This document shows positions 1-6,771 of a DNA stretch of 29,444 bases, piece by piece. Both the position numbers and the translations under genes were made by a program. The stretch comes from Actinomycetes bacterium (GTDB lineage: Bacteria > Actinomycetota > Actinomycetes > Streptosporangiales > Streptosporangiaceae). Each line of letters starts with the position of its first letter. Within the stretch, counting starts at the first letter, position 1. The notes under the pieces were generated by a model. The model worked only from the letters and a program-made list of their open reading frames with translations. It had not been told where the DNA came from and did no database searches. The stretch covers positions 1 through 29,444 of the forward strand of contig JAOPYP010000590.1 of assembly GCA_025964635.1 (NCBI GenBank). Reading direction: 5' to 3'.

Positions 1-67
1 CCCAGAACCGGCCGACCGCGGAGTCATCCCGGGCATTCATCGCAATCTGAACGAGCCGCAGCGGCAT
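1..67 (-). CDS. VOC-family protein, N-terminal fragment cut by window edge
   Basis: A minus-strand reading frame opens at the ATG at 67-65 and runs off the left edge after 22 codons. The translation starts MPLRLVQIAMNARDDSAVGR and continues FW, which matches the first beta strand and helix of actinobacterial VOC (glyoxalase/dioxygenase-superfamily) proteins, whose usual opening is VQIxxNARDDxALGRFWAEALGW. The upstream AGGG could serve as a weak ribosome site. The assignment rests on this short opening only; the metal or substrate residues lie outside the window. Another VOC gene follows upstream on the same strand at 196-636, so two VOC genes lie close together. Confidence 0.6.
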   Translation of the reverse strand, partial: MPLRLVQIAMNARDDSAVGRFW

Positions 68-195
68 GCTGCCAACCCTATGCTCAGCTGGCTGAATGTA
101 ATGAACCGGCCGGAGGGGGCCGTGCACCACTCCCGTGGACGCCAACCGCTGACGAACCTCATCGCGGCATTATGCAGATGCGGGCGTTGCGGGGC

Positions 196-636
196 TCAGC
201 CGATGCGTTCGGCCAGCGAGACGATGATCCCTTCCGGCCCCCGGACGTAGGCCATCCGCCAGGCGCCCTCGTACTCGCCGATGCCACCGACCAGTCCATA
301 GCCCTCGGTAGCTGCCCAATCGACAGCCGCCTGCAGGTCGCTGACCTCGAAGGCCACGTTGCGCAATCCCAGCTCGTTGGCCATGGCGGCCGGTGAGCCC
401 GGCACGGAGTCGGGTCGCACGAAGCTCGAGAGCTCCAGGCGGGTGCCATCGCCGGGCGGCTTCAGCATGACGATCTCGGTGCGGGAGCCCGGAATGCCGC
501 AGACCGTGTCCAGGAACTCGCCCTCGACGAACGTCCTGCCCTCGACCTCCAGGCCCAGCGCCACGAAAAAGGCGGTCACGACGTCGAGATCTGCGACCGT
601 GAGGCCGACGTGGTCGAAGCGTCGTACATGTGACAC
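196..636 (-). CDS. VOC family (glyoxalase/bleomycin-resistance fold) protein
   Basis: A protein of 146 residues with one VOC domain spanning nearly its whole length. It opens RRFDHVGLTVADLDVVTAFF, the typical first beta-alpha unit, and has the second-half repeat LRNVAFEVSDLQAAVDW followed by the closing strand RGPEGIIVSLAERIG. The His of FDHVGL and the Glu of EGIIVSL sit where VOC proteins usually hold metal ligands, so a divalent metal is plausible. The GTG start at 636 is preferred over upstream codons because GGGAGG lies eight bases ahead of it. VOC members include glyoxalases, epimerases, dioxygenases and drug-binding proteins, and nothing here picks among them. It appears to be a single-gene unit. 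Confidence 0.85.
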   Translation of the reverse strand: MSHVRRFDHVGLTVADLDVVTAFFVALGLEVEGRTFVEGEFLDTVCGIPGSRTEIVMLKPPGDGTRLELSSFVRPDSVPGSPAAMANELGLRNVAFEVSDLQAAVDWAATEGYGLVGGIGEYEGAWRMAYVRGPEGIIVSLAERIG

Positions 637-771
637 AGGCCCGTCCTCCCGTCGTCGTACCGGCCGTGCATCCGCCACGGCAGGCGTTCTCAGTACCTCT
701 CGTTGCGGGACCTCCGCAAGCGGACACTATCAGCGGCAAATTCGGTCGCTAAGCTCCGCGACTACGCAATC

Positions 772-1068
772 TCACCAGGTGATCAGTACCCAGTCGCCGG
801 GCAGGTCGTCTCGACGCAGGGCCAGCAGGGCCGCATCCCGTGCGGCCATGACGTTCTGTCCATCGAAGGGGCTCCAGGCGTACTCGTAGAAAGACCCATC
901 GTCGTTGTACCTGCGTAGGTCGAGTCCCAGCACTAGGCGGCCATTCTCGGCCAACGTCTCGATGACCTCAGGTGCGTGGTTGACAGGCCATGACACCTCG
1001 CCGTTGGCATCGACACGCGCTGATGCCTGAATGCGTGATTGGAGCACGCCTAGGTCATCTGCTGGCAC
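772..1068 (-). CDS. hypothetical protein, 98 aa
   Basis: A small acidic protein that I do not recognise. The composition is that of a real globular protein: the central part alternates hydrophobic and charged residues (RLVLGLDLRRYNDDGSFYEY), and it ends DLPGDWVLITW. It has no signal peptide or membrane segment. The annotated start is a GTG with only a weak purine run upstream, so the true start could be an internal codon near residue 8. Bases 637-771 ahead of the next gene contain no evident terminator. The size and acidity would suit an immunity or antitoxin-like protein, but no toxin partner is seen and that idea is a guess. Confidence 0.6.
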   Translation of the reverse strand: MPADDLGVLQSRIQASARVDANGEVSWPVNHAPEVIETLAENGRLVLGLDLRRYNDDGSFYEYAWSPFDGQNVMAARDAALLALRRDDLPGDWVLITW

Positions 1069-1643
1069 GACCCAAAGGCTAAGGCTCAGCGATGCCTTCG
1101 ACGAGCGAGATGGCGTTTACGGGATCTCAGCATGATGGTGCGCGATCAGCGGCATTGTGCGCGCGTTCCTCGCAGAGCGCGGCGATGCATAAATATTCCA
1201 GCTGGCCAACCGGTCCCCGACCGAAGCTGGGCTGACACGAGCGCCGACGAGGCGAGGCCTTCCGCTTGATATCCGCACGCCGAGCCGCCGATACGCGCGG
1301 CTTTCGAGTGCGTCTGTGCCTGTCAGCTGAGCCGCGCAGAACGGAGTGATCTGCAACTGGCTGCGGGCGGATCAGGGCATGGCGCGGAGTTCATCCGGGG
1401 CGCGAGCCGCATTTGAGAAGGGTGGCGGTGCGCCCGTAGCGTCTTTGTTTCCTGCCGGCGCGGCAGCTCGTCAGGCGGGTTAGCCGACGGGCTCGCACTT
1501 CTGCCTGCGCGCAAACTTGGTCCGGGCCGAACTGGCGGAGGGGCCGACCTTCCTCACACCCCGATGCCCGGCCTGCCCGCCGACAGGCCGGTGTAGCCGG
1601 CCCCGATCCCCGGTCAGGCGGCTGGCCGGCCGATGCTTGCCGG
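1069..1643. other. intergenic stretch without a recognisable gene
   Basis: Short frames on both strands (for example 1117-1356 and 1323-1514, minus) have biased composition, no ribosome sites and no recognisable domain. I see no RNA gene or strong hairpin followed by a T-tract. Confidence 0.5.
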
Positions 1644-2516
1644 TCAGGCGCGCAGGCCGGTGACCGTTTCGGCGGCGGCAGCGAAGGCAGGATCGCCGGT
1701 TGCCGCGTGCCCGCGCTGGCAGGCCTCGACGAGCTTCACCTGGTGCGGGTCCAGGCTGCGCACGGCCGCCACGGTGAGGTCACTGCCTGGCGGGCGGGCC
1801 GGGTGAGGTTGGGTGGCCGGTTGGGTGGCCGCGTACAGCGCGGCGTGCTCGGCGTGCACCTGGGCCAGCGCGGCGGCGCCGTCGGTGGCCGCGATGTGGG
1901 CGGCGAGGATTTCGACGGCCATCGCGCCGGTGACGCCGTGCAGGTGGACGATGTCGGGCCGGGCCAGGTAGCGGCGTGCGCCGTCGGCAGCGGCCCGCAC
2001 GACCGCCATCCGGACGTCACCGGCGGGGGGCAGCGGGCCGGCGGGCTGGCCTTCGCGGTAGCGGGCCGCCCAGTAGCCGAGCGCCCGGGCCAGCTCGCCG
2101 CGCCGCGGCGGTGTGTCGGCCGCGTCAATGGCCCGCACCGCGTGGGCGGTCCGGATGGCGCCGTGGAACAGCGCGGTGCGCAGCGCGGGCATCAGCCGCG
2201 GCACCCAGGTGGCGACCACAGCCGGCCAGCCGTCGTCGTCGATAGCCTGGGTGAAGTAGCCGATCCACTCGCCGAGCCGCTGGTAGTCGCCGAGAGCTTG
2301 CCGCCACTCGAACCCGGCCGGCACCACCGGGTCGACCGATGCCCCGCCCGCCCGGGCGAACCGGCGCGCCCAGCTGTCGATGTCGCCGGTGCACTCGAGC
2401 ATGGCCAGCGCCTCGCAGGCCATGGCTCCGTGGTTGACGAAGCCGTTAGGCAGCTCGAAGCTGGCAGCCGCCATACGCTCGAACGCCTCGTCCAGAGCTG
2501 GCGCAGTGTCACTCAC
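1644..2516 (-). CDS. questin oxidase-like family protein
   Basis: A protein of 290 residues of the questin-oxidase-like family (AflY-type, DUF4243). Fungal members carry out Baeyer-Villiger-type opening of anthraquinones such as questin; bacterial members are mostly uncharacterised. Family-like features are the N-terminal LPNGFVNHGAMACEAL, then the segments WRQALGDYQRLGEWIGYF and ALRTALFHGAIRTAHAVRA, and the C-terminal helix VKLVEACQRGHAATGDPAF. The conserved His residues of VNHG, FHGAIRTAH and VHLHGVTG may be the functional ones. No flavin or P450 signature is present. The GTG at 2516 is chosen because GAGGAGG lies five to six bases upstream. It is transcribed divergently from the DUF3048 gene, behind a SoxR-like promoter at 2581-2611. 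Confidence 0.75.
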   Translation of the reverse strand: MSDTAPALDEAFERMAAASFELPNGFVNHGAMACEALAMLECTGDIDSWARRFARAGGASVDPVVPAGFEWRQALGDYQRLGEWIGYFTQAIDDDGWPAVVATWVPRLMPALRTALFHGAIRTAHAVRAIDAADTPPRRGELARALGYWAARYREGQPAGPLPPAGDVRMAVVRAAADGARRYLARPDIVHLHGVTGAMAVEILAAHIAATDGAAALAQVHAEHAALYAATQPATQPHPARPPGSDLTVAAVRSLDPHQVKLVEACQRGHAATGDPAFAAAAETVTGLRA

Positions 2517-2580
2517 GTCGTCCTCCTCGCCGCCGCGGCCCATCAACCTCTGCCGCCATCGGTTCCCGCCACCGATGCCC

Positions 2581-2611
2581 ACTCTGGTACCTCAAGTCCC
2601 CTTGAGGTCAA
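2581..2611 (-). promoter_or_regulatory. SoxR/MerR-type promoter with operator at 2590-2607
   Basis: On the minus strand a -35-like TTGACC (2611-2606) is followed by an operator that is a perfect 7-4-7 inverted repeat, CCTCAAG-GGGA-CTTGAGG (2590-2607). A possible -10, CAGAGT (2586-2581), lies at the long 19-base spacing typical of MerR-family promoters. The SoxR box of enterics and actinomycetes has the same arms (CCTCAAG/CTTGAGG) with a different centre. It lies about 70 bases ahead of the questin-oxidase-like gene. No MerR-type gene is in the window, so the regulator must be elsewhere. An overlapping perfect palindrome, CCCCTTGA-GG-TCAAGGGG, occupies 2598-2615. Confidence 0.65.
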
Positions 2612-2749
2612 GGGGCTACCGCCGTCGCCGTGCTGTACGGCCTGGCTTCCTGAGTGGCCCGCGGCGTAAGGCTGCCGCCGGGTAGCCCGTTGTGGTACCT
2701 AGAGGTGTGGTGGTGCATCCGCGTGAGGTGCGCGGCCCGAGATGATGCG

Positions 2750-3718
2750 ATGAGATGGATCAGACACAAGGCCGCCACCACCGTGGCGGCAGCGGTTGTG
2801 CTAGCTGGCGTCCTCACCGTGCTGCTCGCGGCCTGCGGGCACGCGTCGGCACCGTCGCACGCGCCCCAGCTCCGGTCACCGTTCACTGGCGAGCCGGTGC
2901 CCTCGCTGAACCGGGTGCTCGCGGTGAAGGTCGACAACATCGTGAACGCCAGGCCGCAGACCGGGCTCACCCACGCGGACATCGTCTTTGTGCTCCCGGT
3001 CGAAGGTGGGCTGAGCCGATTCCTGGCGATCTTCTCGTCCGACTACCCGCGCGTCATCGGCCCGGTGCGCAGCGCGCGGGAGGACGACCTGGAGCTGCTA
3101 TGCCAGTTCGGCCGACCTGCCTTCGCCTACTCGGGCGCGACGGCCACGCTGCTCCCGTACATCCACCGGACCGCCAGGATCGTGGACCTCTACGACGGCA
3201 TCGCCAGCGGGTACTTCCGGGACAACAGCCGCATCGCTCCCTACAACCTGTACGCCCACACACGACAACTGCTGCGGCAAGCTCACCGCGCGAGCATGGC
3301 CCATGACATCGGGTTCCGCTTCGGCCCGCCGCCACCGGGCGGCAAGGCCACCCAGTCGGCGTCGGTGTCCTACCCGGCGGCCTCGTTCCGCTTCACCTGG
3401 TCGGCGGAGAAAGGCCGCTGGCTGGTGTCGATGGACGGCAGGCCGGCGGTGACCACCGACGCCGGGCGACTGTCGCCCGCCACCGTGGTGATCCAGCACA
3501 CCACGGTCCGCACCTCCCGGTTCCTGGAATACGGCAAGCCTCCCCCGTACGCGGAAAGCGTCGGGTCAGGCACGGCCCTGGTCTTGCGCGACGGTAAGGC
3601 CTGGACCACGCACTGGTCCCGGCCGAACGCCAACGGCGGCACCACCTTCACTACCGCGTCCGGGCAGCGGATGACTTTCGCCCCCGGCCAGGTCTGGGTC
3701 GTCCTCGCCTACCGATAG
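2750..3718 (+). CDS. DUF3048 (YerB-like) lipoprotein
   Basis: A protein of 322 residues. A basic N-terminus (MRWIRHK) and a hydrophobic stretch end in the lipobox LLAAC, with Cys29 as the lipidation site, so it should be anchored to the outer face of the membrane. The rest is a DUF3048 domain in two parts. The N-terminal part has NRVLAVKVDNIVNARPQTGL, ADIVFVLPVEGGLSRFLAIF and the block PRVIGPVRSAREDDLELL. The C-terminal part carries VVIQHTTVRTS, GSGTALVLRDGKAWTTHWSR and TFAPGQVWVVLAY. The family has no firmly established biochemical role. The ATG at 2750 is chosen because it puts the signal peptide at the N-terminus; the open frame extends further upstream but adds no sensible sequence. Confidence 0.9.
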   Translation: MRWIRHKAATTVAAAVVLAGVLTVLLAACGHASAPSHAPQLRSPFTGEPVPSLNRVLAVKVDNIVNARPQTGLTHADIVFVLPVEGGLSRFLAIFSSDYPRVIGPVRSAREDDLELLCQFGRPAFAYSGATATLLPYIHRTARIVDLYDGIASGYFRDNSRIAPYNLYAHTRQLLRQAHRASMAHDIGFRFGPPPPGGKATQSASVSYPAASFRFTWSAEKGRWLVSMDGRPAVTTDAGRLSPATVVIQHTTVRTSRFLEYGKPPPYAESVGSGTALVLRDGKAWTTHWSRPNANGGTTFTTASGQRMTFAPGQVWVVLAYR

Positions 3719-4732
3719 GGGCGAGCCGACCGGCGCCTGATTCTCCCATGCCCTGCGTAACATGCCGCTGACCTGGGCGTTGTAACCGCAGACCGTTGCG
3801 CCTCGCCCGCCGCGCCATCCGCGCGTAAGCCACGGCCTGAGATCCCCCGCCAGCCTGATCTGGCATGGGCTCGTGTTCAGCGCAGTGGATCGTCCAGATC
3901 CCCTCGGCCCCAGAACCCCACTGCCCCATGGCCACGCCGAACCAGCAGGTATGCGCGGCAGATGATGGTCCAGTTGATCGTGCTGTTCACAATTCATGCT
4001 CGGCGATATGCGTGTGTTCCTGGCCTATCTACAGGGCGGTTGCGCTTACCGCCCGGACTCACCGGACTCGCGACGAGGCTCCGGCACGGCGCGAGCCGCG
4101 GGAGGCACGCCGCCCATCCAGCCATCGACGGCGGCCAGGACCTGGCATCGGCAGCGTCAAAACCCTGACTGGGTCACCGGACGGCTGACACACGGCCAAG
4201 TCCCCCGTGCCGCACCGCGCCTGGTTCCTCACGTGGCTCAGCAATACGCCGGCAGGCGGGCAGGGCTGCGCCACGGCGCAACCTGCGCCTGAGCGGCGCA
4301 GCGCACCAGGGCGCCCGGCGCCGGACGGACACCATCCGCGCGACGCGTCCGAGCTCGCGCGCCGAGCCTGCCGTCAGCGAACGCGCGACCCCGGCCAGCG
4401 GACACCGCTCCTGGGAGTGGACCAGACCGCCGGGACGGCCAGCGCGGCTGGACTACTTGCAAATGCGGCAACAGTCACTGGCAGGAACGGCCCTCCAGGA
4501 GGGCCGGGTGGTGACCAGGTGCAAGAGTCACGGGGACCGATGACTGGGCGATTTGCGGGTGACAGGGCTGGCCAGCGTCGGTTCAGGGTCTGGAATCCGG
4601 TGTCGTGCCAGCAGCGTCAGTCGGGGGAATATGCCCGATCCGAACACACATACGGCGGCCCACCCGGCCGCCGTTGCTGTGCTTTCCTGCTGTACTCGCT
4701 GTGCGATCCGTTCGGATTTTGCTTCTGACTTG
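3719..4732. other. about 1 kb without a recognisable gene
   Basis: Several short frames occur on both strands (for example 3566-3997 minus and 3865-4188 plus) but none has a domain, a ribosome site or a convincing composition. The region holds a compact perfect hairpin at 4488-4506 (CGGCCCTCC against GGAGGGCCG with one free base) and the terminator-like hairpin at 4652-4674. It is probably decayed chromosomal DNA next to the tRNA-Ala remnant. Confidence 0.5.
4652..4674 (-). terminator. hairpin 3' of the tRNA-Ala remnant
   Basis: A perfect 9-bp stem (ACGGCGGCC with GGCCGCCGT) closes a 5-base loop. On the minus strand it lies about 60 bases past the 3' end of the tRNA-Ala fragment and is followed by ATGTGTGTTC, a weak T-rich run. 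It may be the original terminator of the tRNA gene. The T-run is poor, so the terminator role is uncertain. Confidence 0.45.
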
Positions 4733-4774
4733 TGGAGCTAAGCGGGCTCGAACCGCTGACCGCTTGCATGCCAT
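4733..4774 (-). pseudogene. 3' half of tRNA-Ala(GGC); probable att scar
   Basis: Read on the minus strand, 42 bases match the 3' part of a tRNA. They comprise an anticodon loop ATGGCAT with anticodon GGC (Ala), the 3' anticodon strand GCAAG, variable bases CGGTC, a perfect T-arm AGCGG-TTCGAGC-CCGCT, the acceptor strand TAGCTCC and discriminator A. CCA is not fully encoded. Upstream of the loop the sequence (GCCAG) cannot pair with GCAAG, and no D-arm or 5' acceptor strand follows, so this is not a functional tRNA. A break at the anticodon loop that keeps the whole 3' half is the usual form of an attachment core left by tyrosine-recombinase elements in tRNA genes. The truncated side faces right, so an element would lie at positions above 4774. 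Confidence 0.75.
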
Positions 4775-4986
4775 CTGGCGGCAGCACGTCCACGCACGTC
4801 CGTCCCCGCTGGTCACCATCCCTGCGAGTACCTGCCAGTCCCCTGGGATCCGTGTGCGTTGCGGTACTTCTCTGCTGTACTCGGAGCTAGCCCATGGCCG
4901 TCCTAGGTCGTTGCGCTACCTGACCGCTCTGAACTACCCAAAGGCTCGCTGTCCTCCTTGGTCGCGCGCGGCGAGATGGGCCGCGG
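4775..4986. other. spacer between tRNA remnant and NDH-2 gene
   Basis: No gene is seen. The 12-base word CTGCTGTACTCG at 4872-4883 is repeated in direct orientation at 4687-4698, so the two copies flank the tRNA remnant. They could be recombinase arm sites of the kind found around att cores; this is only a suggestion. Confidence 0.35.
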
Positions 4987-6216
4987 TCACCGGGCTACGG
5001 GGTCCCAGCCGCGCAGGTGCGTGACGGACTGGCGGTACTCCCACTCGATGGCGTCTTTGAGCAGGTGGGCCATCCGCCCGCCACTGGTGAAGCCGGCGAT
5101 GTCGGCGACCCCGCGGCGGGGCCCGACCGAGACGACGAACCCCTTGTCATGGAAAGTGAACGCCTCCAGCGGCCGGTCTTCCAGCTCCGCGTCCAGGTTG
5201 CGGGCCACCGTCTCGCCCTCCTCCAGTGCCACCTGCGCCAGCGGCGGCAGCACGTGCCCGGTGCGCGGATCGGTCACCGAAGCGAGGTCGCCGGCGACGT
5301 AGATCTCCGGGTGGTCCAGCACGCGGAGGTACCGGTCGACCTTGACGCGGCCGTTGTGGCCGGTCGGCAACGCTGAATCGGCCACGAGCCCGGGTGCTTT
5401 CACCCCACCCGCCCAGACGAACACGCCGCCCTCCACCAGCTGGCCGTCCTTGAGCCGGAAGCCCTCCTTGGTCGCGGCGGCGATCGCCGCGTTGGTGCGG
5501 ACCTGGACCCCCAGGTCAGAAAGGATTCTGGTGGCCTTGCCGATCAGCTGCGGTGAGGAACCGGCCAGGATGGTGGGGCCTGCCTCGACAAGCAGCACGG
5601 CGGGCCGGTCGGGCGCCAGGCCGTGGCGACTGGCTACTTTTGGCAGCATCTCGGCCAGCTCCCCAGCCAGCTCGACCCCGGTGGCGCCCCCGCCGCCGAC
5701 CACCACGGTCGCCAGGCGGCGCTGCCGTTCCGGCTCGTCGGCAGCCGCGGCAGCCGAGACCGCTTGGCTGGCCGCCTCCCACGCCCGCTCGGCGTCGCTG
5801 GCCGAGTACAGCGACAACGTGCGCTGGGCCAGGCCGGGGATGGCGAAGTCGTTGGGCCGGCTGCCGAGCGCCACCACCAGCCGCGCATAGCCGATCGGCC
5901 CAGCCTCAGTGAGCAGCCGGCGATCGGCCAGATCGAAACCATTGATCTCGGTCTGCACGAACCGGACCCGCTCGGCCAGCATGTCCTTGAGCGGGATGCG
6001 CACCGCGTCAGCGGCGCGGGTGCCGCCCGCCACCCGGGGCAGCTCGGTGATCACCTGGTGGTAGTCGTGCCGGTCGACCAGGGTCAGCTCCACCGCGGGG
6101 TGGTTGCTCAGCTTGGCCGACAGGCGCAAGGCGACGTGCAACCCGGCATAGCCCGCGCCGGCCAACACGATCTGACCGCTGCTTCTGGCGGTCGATGCAT
6201 GCACGGCGTTCTCCAT
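4987..6216 (-). CDS. ndh: type II NADH dehydrogenase-like FAD/NAD(P) oxidoreductase
   Basis: A protein of 409 residues with the pyridine-nucleotide-disulfide oxidoreductase fold of NDH-2, which passes electrons from NADH to membrane quinone without pumping protons. The FAD motif IVLAGAGYAGLHVALRL lies near residue 16. It is followed by LTLVDRHDYHQVITELPRVA, where the DRHDYH and ELPRVAGG segments are typical of NDH-2. The NAD site VVVGGGGATGVELAGELAEM is in the middle, and the second FAD contact is EIYVAGDLASVTDPR. The C-terminus (AIEWEYRQSVTHLRGW) may be the membrane-contacting part. The ATG at 6216 follows AGGAATGGGG; an ATG at 6261 would add 15 residues. It is the first gene to the right of the tRNA scar. 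Confidence 0.85.
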   Translation of the reverse strand: MENAVHASTARSSGQIVLAGAGYAGLHVALRLSAKLSNHPAVELTLVDRHDYHQVITELPRVAGGTRAADAVRIPLKDMLAERVRFVQTEINGFDLADRRLLTEAGPIGYARLVVALGSRPNDFAIPGLAQRTLSLYSASDAERAWEAASQAVSAAAAADEPERQRRLATVVVGGGGATGVELAGELAEMLPKVASRHGLAPDRPAVLLVEAGPTILAGSSPQLIGKATRILSDLGVQVRTNAAIAAATKEGFRLKDGQLVEGGVFVWAGGVKAPGLVADSALPTGHNGRVKVDRYLRVLDHPEIYVAGDLASVTDPRTGHVLPPLAQVALEEGETVARNLDAELEDRPLEAFTFHDKGFVVSVGPRRGVADIAGFTSGGRMAHLLKDAIEWEYRQSVTHLRGWDPVAR

Positions 6217-6415
6217 AGGTTTTGTTCCCCATTCCTGCGGAGGTGGGTGCTTGCTAGTCATACATCCCTGCGTGGACTCAGGGCTACGTCCGGGATGGCT
6301 CACGGTGCGAGCGTCCCTCCCGCTGAGGGGCGCTCGCATCTGTCGAAGTCCCCCGCGCGGGTCCCGGTCGGAACTCGCCGTCGCCGTCGATGCCTCAGCC
6401 GGTGCGCCGTCCGGG

Positions 6416-6733
6416 TTACGCCAGCACCAGTCGGTGCCGGAGCTGCCGACGGGAGCTGACGCCGAGCTTGGAGAACACCTTGTGCAGGTGGTACTCCGCG
6501 GTTCGGGGGCTGATGAACAGCCGGGCGCCGATCTCAGGGTTCGTGTGGCCCTCGGCAGCCAGCCGTGCGACCTGCGCCTCCTGCACGGTAAGGGCGTCGC
6601 GCGTGTCCACGGTGCGCTTGCGCACTGTCTCGCCTGTCGCCTGGAGCTCGCGGCGGGCCCGTTCGGCGAATGCCGCGGCCCCGAACCGGCAGAACATGTC
6701 GTGGGCGTCCCGAAGGTGCTCGCGCGCTTCCAC
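6416..6733 (-). pseudogene. LuxR-type regulator, C-terminal remnant
   Basis: About 105 residues that look like the tail of a large LuxR-family (LAL/MalT-like) ATP-binding regulator. The end of a TPR-like region (EAREHLRDAHDMFCRFGAAA, FAERARRELQATGE) leads into a complete LuxR HTH: ALTVQEAQVARLAAEGHTNP, then EIGARLFISPRTAEYHLHKV and FSKLGVSSRRQLRHRL. Proteins with this linker normally have 800-900 residues with an N-terminal NTPase. Here the frame merges upstream into the end of the sulfatase gene and nothing of the NTPase is visible. It is probably a remnant, though the DNA-binding domain is intact and could be expressed as a small protein. The upstream frame contains no clear ribosome site. 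Confidence 0.65.
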
Positions 6734-6771
6734 TCGCCGCTGCTCGCGGCTGGGCCTGGCCGTGGCCTGGC

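Noticed and set aside
3566..4188. Overlapping minus and plus frames of about 100-140 codons in the gap before the tRNA scar
   Set aside because: No domain, no ribosome site, and the minus frame overlaps the end of the DUF3048 gene.
4488..4506. Perfect hairpin as terminator
   Set aside because: Stem is convincing but no T-tract follows on either strand and no gene ends nearby.
4733..4774. Functional tRNA-Ala gene
   Set aside because: The 5' acceptor strand, D-arm and 5' anticodon strand are missing and the bases before the loop cannot pair with the 3' strand.
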